DNA from: JBOGDS01 sp050743075
Lineage (GTDB): Bacteria; Actinomycetota; Actinomycetes; Jiangellales; Jiangellaceae
Direction of reading: 5' to 3'
DNA length: 34,289 nucleotides
Assembly: GCA_050743075.1 (NCBI GenBank)
Contig: JBOGDS010000036.1
Span: 1-34,289, forward strand
The translations under genes were made by a program, and so were the position numbers. The stretch's first letter is position 1; the number at the start of each line of letters is the position of its first letter. The notes below the pieces were generated by a model that was not told where the DNA came from, did not search any database, and saw only the letters and a list, made by a program, of their open reading frames with translations. Below are positions 8,131 to 15,312 of the stretch, in pieces.

Positions 8131-9294
8131 ATGGTCGACTCCCCGGTGCTGGTGGCGGCCGACGTCGAGCGTGCCCGACCGTCCGCCGGCGCACCGGTCG
8201 ATGCCGCCGCGCGCGGCATCCAGACCGTCGGCTACGACCTGCTGGCCATCAGGCCCGAGGGGGTCCGTCCGGCCAACGTCGTCCTCTCCCCGGCGAGCGT
8301 GAGCACGGCGTTCGCGATGCTGCGGACGGGCGCGAGGGGCGCCACCGCCGCCGAGATCGACCAGGTCCTGCACTTCCCCGACGACGGTCTCGGTCCGGCC
8401 TACAATGCGTTGACCGGCGACTGGCTCGCCGACCCGGGCCAGGGACGACCGGAGTTCCACGTCGCGAACTCGCTGTTCCTCCAGGAGGGGCTGAACCTCC
8501 ACAAGCCGTTCCTCGACGGGCTCGCGCGTGACTTCGGCAGCGGTGTCCGGACCGTGGACTTCACCAGCGCAGACGCGGCGCAGGTCATCGATGCCTGGGT
8601 CAGGGAGCAGACCCGCGACCGCATCGACCGGCTCTTCGGCCAACTCCCGCAGAGCACCCTCCTGGTCCTCGCGAACGCGGTCTACCTCAAAGCCAGGTGG
8701 GCACTGCCGTTCAACCCGAGCGAGACCGCCGATGCGCAGTTCCGGGCCGCGGACGGCGGCACCGTGCAGGCACGGACCATGCACAGAGCCGACTCCTACG
8801 ACTACGCAACCGGACCGGGATGGTCCGCCGTCCGGCTGCCTTATGTCGGTGGTCAGCTGTCCATGTGGATCCTGCTTCCCGACCCGGACACGGATCCGAC
8901 CGGCCTGCTGCGGCCGGGGCAGCTCGTGGAAGTGGCCGGGACCTGGCAGACCCACCGGGTCGCCCTCGCGCTGCCGAGCTGGCACTTCCAGTCCGACCTG
9001 CCGCTGAACGAGCCGCTGCAGCATCTTGGCATGCGGGCCGCCTTCGGGGCCGCGGACTTCTCCGGCATCTCCGATGCAGGCCTGTGGGTCGACCAGGTCA
9101 TGCACCGGGCCGACATCACCGTCGACGAGGAGGGCACCGAGGCGGCTGCCGCCACCGGGATCGCCATGGTCACGTCTCTGCCGCCGCCGCCAGATTTCAG
9201 CATGACCGTCGACCATCCCTTCGCGTTCGCGATCATGCACGACGCGACTGCCACTCCCCTGTTCGCAGGCCTGGTCGGCGACCCCACCAGCTGA
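8131..9294 (+). CDS. Serpin family protein (serine protease inhibitor fold)
   Basis: 387 aa, a full-length serpin core. Family landmarks in order: NVVLSPASVSTAFAMLRTGARG (49-70, helix B), FHVANSLFLQ (109-118), VLANAVYLKARW (179-190, strand 3A), LALPSWHF (279-286), LGMRAAF and AADFSGIS (299-314), hinge EEGTEAAAAT (333-342), and C-terminal DHPFAFAI...LFAGLVGDP. The hinge has the small residues that inhibitory serpins need to insert the loop. Counting from Gly335 as P15 puts P1-P1' near Ser349-Leu350 in MVTSLPPPP, though a three-residue longer loop makes this uncertain. There is no signal peptide and no cysteine, so it is probably cytoplasmic. Target protease unknown. Serpins are sporadic in bacteria. 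Confidence 0.92.
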   Translation: MVDSPVLVAADVERARPSAGAPVDAAARGIQTVGYDLLAIRPEGVRPANVVLSPASVSTAFAMLRTGARGATAAEIDQVLHFPDDGLGPAYNALTGDWLADPGQGRPEFHVANSLFLQEGLNLHKPFLDGLARDFGSGVRTVDFTSADAAQVIDAWVREQTRDRIDRLFGQLPQSTLLVLANAVYLKARWALPFNPSETADAQFRAADGGTVQARTMHRADSYDYATGPGWSAVRLPYVGGQLSMWILLPDPDTDPTGLLRPGQLVEVAGTWQTHRVALALPSWHFQSDLPLNEPLQHLGMRAAFGAADFSGISDAGLWVDQVMHRADITVDEEGTEAAAATGIAMVTSLPPPPDFSMTVDHPFAFAIMHDATATPLFAGLVGDPTS

Positions 9295-9325
9295 TCATCG
9301 GAGAGCGCGTGTCGAAATCGGCGGC

Positions 9326-9559
9326 CTACCGGTCGTGGAGTCTGTGAAAGCGGCGGCCCACGAGGCGCCGCTGCCGGTCGAGCGCCTTGCGCCGCGCGGT
9401 CGCCGCCAACCAGCCGGCCGGGTTGGCCGGTGGCCCATCCCGCTCCCAGTGGACGACGGCCTCCGTCGCGGCGTCCTGCAGGCAGTCCTCGGCAAGATCG
9501 AGGTCGCCGAGACGTCGAGCCAGGCCAGCAAGCAGCCGGGGACGTTCCCGGCTGCTTGC
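9326..9559 (-). pseudogene. Relic of a sigma-70 family (ECF/SigJ-like, DUF6596 class) sigma factor
   Basis: A minus-strand frame of 77 codons ending in TAG (9328-9326) reads RLLAGLARRLGDLDLAED, CLQDAATEAVVHWERDG and PPANPAGWLAATARRKALD, then QRR. This is the region-2 signature of the large ECF-type sigma factors with a C-terminal DUF6596 extension (typically 'RRLGDLDLAEDALQEA...WPRDGxPxNPAGWLxxxARRRAxDRLRR'). No in-frame start codon with a ribosome site is seen, and the frame stops just after the QRR block, so most of a roughly 400-residue protein is missing. The sequence between this and the serpin stop is only 31 nt. I take it as a gene fragment with an intact frame, not a working factor. 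Confidence 0.7.
9528..9559. terminator. Perfect 13-bp hairpin at the edge of the sigma relic
   Basis: GCAAGCAGCCGGG and CCCGGCTGCTTGC pair perfectly around GACGTT. There is no T-tract on either side. It overlaps the first codons of the relic and lies second downstream of the iminopeptidase gene on the minus strand; possibly a terminator in either direction. Confidence 0.55.
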
Positions 9560-9582
9560 ACCCCCTCGAATCCCTCGGTCAC

Positions 9583-9631
9583 TGGAGGGTTTTCCGCCCT
9601 TCGACCGCGCCGAGACCCGGAAAAGCCTCCA
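9583..9631 (-). terminator. Terminator hairpin of the fabG-fabI-iminopeptidase unit
   Basis: TGGAGGGTTTTCCG and CGGAAAAGCCTCCA (plus strand) form a 14-bp stem with one mismatch around 21 nt, starting 19 nt beyond the iminopeptidase stop. Confidence 0.6.
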
Positions 9632-9649
9632 CTCGCGCCTCCGCTGGGA

Positions 9650-10942
9650 TCAGAGCTCGCCCTCCGCCATGCGCAGGAGCCGGTCGAGCACGTCCCCGGT
9701 CTGGCGCAAGCCGTCGTGTTCGTGCTCGTTGGTCTCCCAGATGCGCAGTCCCCGGACAGCGGCCGCGGTGTCCCGAGACATCGCGGCGTCGACGAACATG
9801 TCCCCGGTGTACACAGCCGCGACCGCCGGTACCTCGTTGCGGCCCAGCGCCTCGCGGTCGTAGAGCCGCGGCCAGTCGTGACGCTCGGCCAGCAGGCGAG
9901 CCGCGTCACGCAGCGGCGTCAGCGCCGGGTCGTCGTCGAACACCCGTGGGTAGATCATCTCTCCGGTGAGCAGCAACGGGGAGGCCTCGGGGTCGAAGTC
10001 CTCCGGCCGCAGCCGGTCCGCAGCCCACCTGGTGGCCGCCCCCTGCGCGTAGCACGCCTCGTGCAACACCGCGTACAGCGGATGCCCGGAGAAGGTGACC
10101 TGCGACCACGCACCGTGCAGGAACGTCTCGGACAGCTCCGGCCCGTCCGGACCCTCGACGAAGGCCTCCTCCAGCAGGTAGTGGATCGGCGGCACGCCGC
10201 TGCGCGTGCCCAACCCCATGCCCACCGTCTGCAGCCGCGGGACCGACAACGGCGAGCCGTCCGGCAGCCTGACGTCGCGGGCGCGTAGGTGCGCCGCAAC
10301 GGCATCGAGCCGCTGTCGGTCCTGCGGGAACGCGCGATGGAAGTCGGCGTTCTTCGTACGGACGGCGTCGTACGTCGCCTCGTACACCTGGTCGGCTGAG
10401 GCATCGAGCGGGGCGAGCCCCCCGGTGATGTACGCCGCATCGAGGGCGTCCGGCGCGAAGGACAGGTAGGTGAGCGTGCAGAAACCGCCGAACGACTGCC
10501 CGAGCACGCTCCAACGGCCGTCGTCGCCCACCAAGGCACGCCGAATGTGCTCGGCGTCGGCGACGATGGAGTCCGCCCGGAAGTGCGCCAGGTAGTCGGC
10601 CTGGGCCGCAGCCTTACCTCGGGTGAGGATCGTGCGCGCCGTCACCGGCGTCGACCGGCCGGTTCCGCGCTGGTCCAGCAACAGCACCCGATGGTCTTCG
10701 ACGGCCCGCTTGATCCAGCCGGAGGAACTCTCGGGTCGGGGGGACTTGCCACCCGGCCCGCCCTGCAGCAACACCAGCCACGGCAGGTCGTCGTCGACCT
10801 TGTCGACGGCGACGACCTCGCGGGCGTAGACCTGCAGCGTCTCGCCGCCCGGGTGGGCGTGGTCGAGCGGTACGTCGAACCAGTGGTCGCGCAACGCGAG
10901 CCCACCCAGTCTCACTGTGCCGTCCGCCGCCGCCGGAATCAT
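9650..10942 (-). CDS. Proline iminopeptidase-like alpha/beta hydrolase (peptidase family S33)
   Basis: 430 aa. Oxyanion motif QGGPGG (60-65), DQRGTGRST, nucleophile elbow GQSFGG (Ser150), and late acid/base regions VAAVYTGDMFVDA and ETNEHEHDGLR place it in the S33 prolyl aminopeptidase group, which releases N-terminal residues from peptides. Length is right for the large (about 430 aa) actinobacterial type. No signal peptide, so probably cytosolic. The ATG comes 3 nt after the fabI stop, so it is very likely translated from the same mRNA, though a link to fatty acid synthesis is not obvious. A strong hairpin follows it. Confidence 0.9.
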   Translation of the reverse strand: MIPAAADGTVRLGGLALRDHWFDVPLDHAHPGGETLQVYAREVVAVDKVDDDLPWLVLLQGGPGGKSPRPESSSGWIKRAVEDHRVLLLDQRGTGRSTPVTARTILTRGKAAAQADYLAHFRADSIVADAEHIRRALVGDDGRWSVLGQSFGGFCTLTYLSFAPDALDAAYITGGLAPLDASADQVYEATYDAVRTKNADFHRAFPQDRQRLDAVAAHLRARDVRLPDGSPLSVPRLQTVGMGLGTRSGVPPIHYLLEEAFVEGPDGPELSETFLHGAWSQVTFSGHPLYAVLHEACYAQGAATRWAADRLRPEDFDPEASPLLLTGEMIYPRVFDDDPALTPLRDAARLLAERHDWPRLYDREALGRNEVPAVAAVYTGDMFVDAAMSRDTAAAVRGLRIWETNEHEHDGLRQTGDVLDRLLRMAEGEL

Positions 10943-10945
10943 CGG

Positions 10946-11710
10946 TCAGGCCCCGATCGCGTGTACGCCGCCGTCCACATGCACAATCTCACCGGTCGTC
11001 TTCGGGAACCAGTCGGAGAGCAGCGCGACCACGCCGCGTGCCGCGGGCTCCGGATCGGACAGGTCCCAGCCCAACGGCGCTCGCTCGTCCCAGACTCCTT
11101 CGAACCGGTCGAAGCCGGGTATCGACCGCGCAGCCATGGTCTTCACCGGACCGGCGGAGACCAGGTTGACCCGGACCCCCTTCTCGCCGAGGTACTTCGC
11201 CAGGTACCGGGCGGTCGACTCCAGGCCCGCCTTGGCGACGCCCATCCAGTCGTAGCCGGGCCACGCGACCTGGGCGTCGAAGTTGAGCCCGACGACCGAG
11301 CCACCCCGTGGCATCAGCGGCAGCGCCGCCACCGTCAACGACTTCAATGAGTAGGCCGAGACGTGCACGGCGGTCGAGACGTCCGCGAACGAGGTGTCGA
11401 GGAAGTTGCCGCCCAGCGCGGCCTGGGGAGCGAACGCGACCGAGTGGACGACTCCGTCGAGGGCGTCGACATGCTCGCCGACCCGCTGCGCGAGCGACCC
11501 CAGTTGATCGGGGTCCTGCACGTCGAGCTCGATGACCGGCGGCGGGTCAGGCAGGCGTTTCGCGATCCGCTCGACCAGACTGAGCCGGCCGAAACCGGTG
11601 AGGACCACGGTCGCACCCTCGACCTGCGCGAGCCGCGCGACGTGGAACGCGATCGACGCATCGGTGAGGACACCGGTGACCAGGATGCGCTTGCCCTGCA
11701 GGAGTGCCAT
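10946..11710 (-). CDS. fabI: Enoyl-[acyl-carrier-protein] reductase (NADH), InhA/FabI type
   Basis: 254 aa. Performs the last reduction of each fatty acid elongation cycle. It has the FabI nucleotide-binding start TGVLTDASIAF, the VHSVAFAP segment (InhA Ser94 region) and the FabI active site Tyr153-x6-Lys160 (YDWMGVAKAG), spaced as Tyr158-Lys165 of InhA. VDGGVHAIG closes the protein. The stop-start junction with fabG is immediate (fabG TGA ends at 11711, ATG begins at 11710), so the two are translationally linked. This is the same arrangement as mycobacterial fabG1-inhA, where InhA is the isoniazid target. Confidence 0.96.
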   Translation of the reverse strand: MALLQGKRILVTGVLTDASIAFHVARLAQVEGATVVLTGFGRLSLVERIAKRLPDPPPVIELDVQDPDQLGSLAQRVGEHVDALDGVVHSVAFAPQAALGGNFLDTSFADVSTAVHVSAYSLKSLTVAALPLMPRGGSVVGLNFDAQVAWPGYDWMGVAKAGLESTARYLAKYLGEKGVRVNLVSAGPVKTMAARSIPGFDRFEGVWDERAPLGWDLSDPEPAARGVVALLSDWFPKTTGEIVHVDGGVHAIGA

Positions 11711-12415
11711 TCAGTGTCCCATTCCCAGTCCGCCGTCCACCGGGATGACCGCTCCGGTGAGGTACGCCGCCTCGTCGCTCGCCACCCAGCGGACGACGCG
11801 GGCCACCTCGTCGGCGCTGGCGTACCGACCCAGCGGGATGCCGCCGAGGATCTCCTCCCGTCGCTCGGGTGTGAGGTCGGCCGTCATGTCGGACTCGACG
11901 AAGCCCGGAGCGACGACGTTGGCGGTGATGCCGCGGCTGCCGAGCTCGCGGGCGATGGACCTGGCCAGACCCACCAGGCCTGCCTTGGTGGCGGCGTAGT
12001 TGACCTGACCTGGAGAGCCCAGCAAGCCGACCACGCTCCCGATCAGCACGATCCGGCCGCGACGCGCGCGGAGCATGCCGCGGGCCGCCTGCTTCGCCAC
12101 CCGGAAGGCGCCGGTGAGGTTCGTGTCGACGACCGCGGTGAAGTCGTCCTCGCTCATCCGCAGCAGCAGCGTGTCGCGCGTGACACCCGCGTTCGCGACC
12201 AGCACCTCGACCGGCCCCTGCCGCTGCTCCACCTCCGCGAAGGCACGCTCGACCGAGCCCTGGTCGGTCACGTCGCAGAGGACACCAGCCAGGCCGTCGG
12301 GCGGCTCACCGCTTCGATGCGTGACGGTGACGGCGTCGCCGCTCTCGGCGAAGGCGCGGGCGATGGCAAGACCGATGCCCCGGTTGCCGCCGGTGATCAG
12401 CACGGACCGGCTCAC
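11711..12415 (-). CDS. fabG: 3-oxoacyl-[acyl-carrier-protein] reductase
   Basis: 234 aa, a classical short-chain dehydrogenase. TGGNRGIG binds NADP; NAG is at 75-77; the catalytic set is Ser127, Tyr140 and Lys144 (GSVVGLLGSPGQVNYAATKAG). The C-terminus ends YLTGAVIPVDGGLGMGH. It reduces 3-ketoacyl-ACP in fatty acid elongation, and direct coupling to fabI supports this role over other SDR functions. GTG start with GAGAGGAG 5 nt upstream. The length is slightly short (usually about 245) owing to a compact N-terminus. Confidence 0.95.
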   Translation of the reverse strand: MSRSVLITGGNRGIGLAIARAFAESGDAVTVTHRSGEPPDGLAGVLCDVTDQGSVERAFAEVEQRQGPVEVLVANAGVTRDTLLLRMSEDDFTAVVDTNLTGAFRVAKQAARGMLRARRGRIVLIGSVVGLLGSPGQVNYAATKAGLVGLARSIARELGSRGITANVVAPGFVESDMTADLTPERREEILGGIPLGRYASADEVARVVRWVASDEAAYLTGAVIPVDGGLGMGH

Positions 12416-12443
12416 ACGGACTCCTCTCGGCGGACGCGGTGCG

Positions 12444-12471
12444 ACGCTATCGGGTGCGTGCCTGCGTCCAG
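12444..12471 (-). promoter_or_regulatory. Possible promoter of fabG-fabI
   Basis: CTGGAC (12471-12466), a 16-bp spacer and TAGCGT (12449-12444) on the minus strand lie between dodecin and fabG, giving a leader of about 20 nt that carries the ribosome site. Confidence 0.35.
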
Positions 12472-12490
12472 GGACCGGAGGTCGGGCCCG

Positions 12491-12700
12491 TCAGGCATCC
12501 TCGAGCCGGAAGCCGATCTTCATGCCGACCTGCCAGTGTCGGACCGCACCGTCGACGAGCTGGCCGCGGATCTCGGTCACCTCGAACCAGTCGAGGTGAC
12601 GGAGGGTCTCGCCGGCCCGTGCGACGCCGTTGCGGACCGCAGCGTCCATGCTCTCTGTCGACGTCCCGACGATCTCGGTCACCCGGTAGGTGCGGTTCAT
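12491..12700 (-). CDS. Dodecin family flavin-binding protein
   Basis: 69 aa. MNRTYRVTEIVGTSTESMDAAVRNG begins with the beta strand and helix of dodecins, and LDWFEVTEIRGQLVDG carries the conserved Trp that stacks on flavin; WQVGMKIGFRLED ends the fold. Dodecins assemble as dodecamers that store riboflavin or FMN/FAD, or other cofactors. The frame is open well upstream, but the family length and AGAGGGA about 8 nt before this ATG set the start. It is divergent from the FMN oxidase gene 38 nt away, a sensible pairing with a flavoenzyme, and is upstream of fabG on the same strand. Confidence 0.9.
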   Translation of the reverse strand: MNRTYRVTEIVGTSTESMDAAVRNGVARAGETLRHLDWFEVTEIRGQLVDGAVRHWQVGMKIGFRLEDA

Positions 12701-12738
12701 GGCAAATCCCTCTCGTTGGCCGTCGGCACAATGTGCCC

Positions 12739-13779
12739 ATGATTCCGTACGACGCACTGCGCGCCCGGGCCAAGGCAGTCCTGTCCCCGCAGGCCTACAC
12801 CTTCTACGCCTCCGGTGCGGGAGACCAGCAGACCGTGGCCGAGGCTGAGGCCGCGTGGCGCGACATCCGGCTGCGTCCACGGGTCCTGCGCGACGTCCGG
12901 GACGTGACCACCACGACGACCCTGCTCGGGACGCAGGTAGCGGCACCGGTCGTCGTCGCGCCGACGGCGGCGCACGCGTTCGCCCATGTCGACGCGGAGC
13001 CGGCGACCGCGGCCGGTGCGCGGGATGCGGGAAGCTTGTTGGTGCTCTCGACCCGGTCGAGTTCCCGCCTCGACGACGTGGCCGCAGCGGCTGGGCCCTG
13101 GTGGATGCAGCTCTACGTCATGCAGGACCGCGGCCTGTCCGACGAGATCGCCCGCAGGTCGGTGGCCGCCGGCGCATCGGCGCTGGTCGTGACCGTCGAC
13201 ACGCCCCGCATCGCCCTCAAGCCCTATGGGCATGCGCCGGCGTTCCCCGGGCAGCCGCTGCTCCCGGAGCTCGACCACGCCGATCGGGCGGCCATCGCCC
13301 AGGCTGCCGACGTCACGGCAGCGGAGCTCTCGCGGCTGGGCGACATCGCCGGCGTGCCGGTCGTTGCCAAGGGCGTGCTGCGTGCCGACGACGCGCGCGC
13401 CTGCGTCGACGCCGGGGCGGCGGCAGTCGTGGTGTCGACGCACGGCGGTCGCCAGCTCGACGGTGTGGTGCCCACCCCCCGGGCGCTGCCCGAGGTCGTC
13501 ACCGCGATCGGCGATCAGGTCGAGGTACATGTCGACGGCGGTGTGCGCACCGGCCGTGACGTGCTGCGGGCGCTTGCGCTCGGCGCCAGGGCCGCCTGGG
13601 TGGGGCGGCCGGCGCTGTGGGCACTGGCAGTGGGCGGAGCCGGCGGTGTTCGCACGCTGCTCGACGACCTGCGCGCGGACGTAGCCGAGGCCCTGGCACT
13701 GGCGGGCTGCACGTCGGTCGAAGACGTCGGGTCCGACCTGGTCTGGCAGCCACGACAGGCAGGTACGGTGGACACGTGA
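12739..13779 (+). CDS. FMN-dependent alpha-hydroxy-acid oxidase/dehydrogenase
   Basis: 346 aa from ATG 12739. Active-site residues line up with glycolate oxidase: Tyr23 (YTFYASGA), Tyr126 (QLYVMQD), Asp154 (VTVDTP), Lys211 (VVAKGVL), His235 and Arg238 (STHGGRQLD). Spacings Tyr-Asp 28, Lys-His 24 and His-Arg 3 equal those of the family. The usual SNHGGRQ is STHGGRQ here. The phosphate site VDGGVRTGRDVLRALALGA is intact. Substrate (lactate, glycolate, mandelate or other) cannot be told. A CACAAT hexamer ends 6 nt before the ATG, so it may be leaderless. Its TGA overlaps the next GTG by 4 nt. Confidence 0.93.
   Translation: MIPYDALRARAKAVLSPQAYTFYASGAGDQQTVAEAEAAWRDIRLRPRVLRDVRDVTTTTTLLGTQVAAPVVVAPTAAHAFAHVDAEPATAAGARDAGSLLVLSTRSSSRLDDVAAAAGPWWMQLYVMQDRGLSDEIARRSVAAGASALVVTVDTPRIALKPYGHAPAFPGQPLLPELDHADRAAIAQAADVTAAELSRLGDIAGVPVVAKGVLRADDARACVDAGAAAVVVSTHGGRQLDGVVPTPRALPEVVTAIGDQVEVHVDGGVRTGRDVLRALALGARAAWVGRPALWALAVGGAGGVRTLLDDLRADVAEALALAGCTSVEDVGSDLVWQPRQAGTVDT
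13764..13769 (+). promoter_or_regulatory. -10-like TACGGT ahead of the DUF3099 gene
   Basis: TACGGT lies inside the 3' end of the oxidase gene and ends exactly 6 nt before the next GTG. It may give a second, leaderless transcript; no -35 is visible, so coupling to the oxidase may suffice. Confidence 0.3.
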
Positions 13780-14099
13780 GCGCGTCCGCGCATGGACGGC
13801 ACGAGGCGATCCAGTCGGTGACTACCGCCCGCGCCCCGCACAGCGACGACATCGACGCCCGGCAACGCCGGTACCTGCTCATCATGGCCGTCCGGATCGC
13901 CTGCCTACCCGGTGCCATCGTGGTCGACGGTTGGGCCCGGTGGTTCTTCATCGTCGGTGCGGTGGTGCTCCCGTACATCGCTGTCGTCGTCGCCAACGCC
14001 GCCCGCCGGACCGAGCCGGGAGCGCTCATACCGGTCGAACCGGAGCCACGACAGGCGCTTCCACCTTCGGATCCGGCAAACATGCGCGATACCGCATGA
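13776..14099 (+). CDS. DUF3099 family membrane protein
   Basis: 107 aa from GTG 13776. A hydrophilic N-terminus ends in HSDDIDARQRRYLLIMAVRI, the DUF3099 signature. Two hydrophobic helices follow (about 33-48 and 55-73: WARWFFIVGAVVLPYIAVVVANAA), then a Pro-rich cytoplasmic tail. The family is restricted to actinobacteria and has no known role. The start overlaps the oxidase stop (GTGA), so the two are translationally coupled. The frame is open upstream, but that part is only the shadow of the oxidase. Confidence 0.85.
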   Translation: MSASAHGRHEAIQSVTTARAPHSDDIDARQRRYLLIMAVRIACLPGAIVVDGWARWFFIVGAVVLPYIAVVVANAARRTEPGALIPVEPEPRQALPPSDPANMRDTA

Positions 14100-14181
14100 T
14101 CGACCTTCACGGGCCATGGATTCCGTGTAATACTCCGTGCGCGCGCGCTCCGTATTCCCCCGTCGGTGCGCGTCGTGACGG

Positions 14182-14219
14182 CGACGCCGGGCAGCTTCCC
14201 CCGTGGCTGCCCGGCGTCG
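14182..14219. terminator. Perfect 14-bp bidirectional terminator hairpin
   Basis: CGACGCCGGGCAGC and GCTGCCCGGCGTCG pair perfectly around TTCCCCCGTG. It lies between the convergent DUF3099 and moaA genes, 17 nt from the moaA stop, and can serve both. No strong T-tract. The rest of the 14100-14236 gap shows no gene. Confidence 0.75.
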
Positions 14220-14236
14220 TCCTCTGAGTGGGAGCC

Positions 14237-15226
14237 TCATCCCCCGATGGCCGACATCGGCCGCGCAGGCTGCAGGAAGCCGGGATCGTCTATGCCGTGG
14301 CCCGGCAACTTGCCGGCCATCGCCACCCGCCAGCGTCTCGCCAGCTCGGCGTCACTGGCGCCGGACCGAAGCGGGGTGCGGAGGTCGGACTCGTCGCGGG
14401 CGAACAGGCACGTGCGAACCTGCCCGTCGGCAGTGAGCCGGGTCCGGTCGCACGCGCCGCAGAACGGCCGCGTGACCGAGCCGATCACGCCGACCCGGGC
14501 CGGCCCCGCATCGACCAGCCAGGTCTCGGCCGGCGCGCTGCCCCGGTCGTCGGCGCCGACCGGCGTCAGGGTGTACTCGGCGCGCAGCGAGGCCAAGATC
14601 TCCTCGGCGGTCACCATCTCGGCGCGGTTCCACACGTGCTGCGGGTCGAGCGGCATCTGCTCGATGAAGCGCAGCTCGTACCCCCGGTCGAGCGCCCAGC
14701 GCAGCAGCCTGGGTGCCTCGTCGTCGTTGATGCCACGCATCAGCACGGCGTTGACCTTGACCGGCGTGAGGCCGACGGCGGCCGCGGCCGCCAGCCCGTC
14801 CAGGACGTCGGACAGGCGCCGGCGGCGAGCGATGGTCTCGAAGCGCTGCGGGTCGAGAGTGTCGAGCGAGCCGTTGACCCGATCCAGGCCGGCCGCAGCC
14901 AACGCCGGTGCGAGCCGGGCCAGCCCGACCGCGTTGGTGGTCAGAGAGAGCTCCGGCCGCGGCGCCAGCCGCGCGCACTCCCGGACGATGTCGACCAGAC
15001 CCCGGCGCAGGAGCGGCTCACCGCCGGTGAAGCGGATCTGCCGGACGCCGAGCCGCTCGACCGCGACCCGAACCAGCCGGACGACCTCGGCGTCGGTGAG
15101 CACGTCGGGGCCGGGCAGCCAGTCGAGACCCTCCGCCGGCATGCAGTAGGAGCAGCGCAGGTTGCACCGGTCGGTGAGCGAGACCCGCAGGTCGGTCGCT
15201 GTGCGGCCGTACCGGTCGACGAGCAC
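14237..15226 (-). CDS. moaA: GTP 3',8-cyclase (molybdenum cofactor synthesis)
   Basis: 329 aa. A radical-SAM enzyme that starts molybdopterin synthesis from GTP. N-terminal cluster Cys21-x3-Cys25-x2-Cys28 (DRCNLRCSYCMP), FTGGEPLLR for SAM, and the MoaA-specific second cluster FCGACDRTRLTADGQVRTCL. It ends in Gly-Gly (SAIGG), the conserved tail that enters the active site and is essential for catalysis in the family. RVNGSLDTL replaces the common RVNVSLDTL. GTG start with GGAGG 4 nt upstream. No other moa/moe gene is in the window, so moaA stands alone here. Confidence 0.95.
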   Translation of the reverse strand: MLVDRYGRTATDLRVSLTDRCNLRCSYCMPAEGLDWLPGPDVLTDAEVVRLVRVAVERLGVRQIRFTGGEPLLRRGLVDIVRECARLAPRPELSLTTNAVGLARLAPALAAAGLDRVNGSLDTLDPQRFETIARRRRLSDVLDGLAAAAAVGLTPVKVNAVLMRGINDDEAPRLLRWALDRGYELRFIEQMPLDPQHVWNRAEMVTAEEILASLRAEYTLTPVGADDRGSAPAETWLVDAGPARVGVIGSVTRPFCGACDRTRLTADGQVRTCLFARDESDLRTPLRSGASDAELARRWRVAMAGKLPGHGIDDPGFLQPARPMSAIGG

Positions 15227-15277
15227 GGCGCCTCCTCACGGGTCCCCCGGACTCTCCCGCCAGCCTATGCCCCGCAA

Positions 15278-15306
15278 CGGACAGCGCGGTCACGCCGGTC
15301 TACGGT
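15278..15306 (+). promoter_or_regulatory. Promoter of the SURF1 gene
   Basis: CGGACA (15278-15283), a 17-bp spacer and TACGGT (15301-15306). The -10 ends exactly 6 nt before GTG 15313, so the transcript should be leaderless. Confidence 0.45.
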
Positions 15307-15312
15307 CGTAGC

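Noticed and set aside
9335..10288. Long plus-strand frame after the serpin
   Set aside because: Antisense to the iminopeptidase gene with no domain; the real coding is on the minus strand.
14120..14160. TAATACT and AATAC/GTATT repeats in the gap after DUF3099
   Set aside because: A -10-like motif but no downstream gene on the plus strand and only short imperfect pairing.
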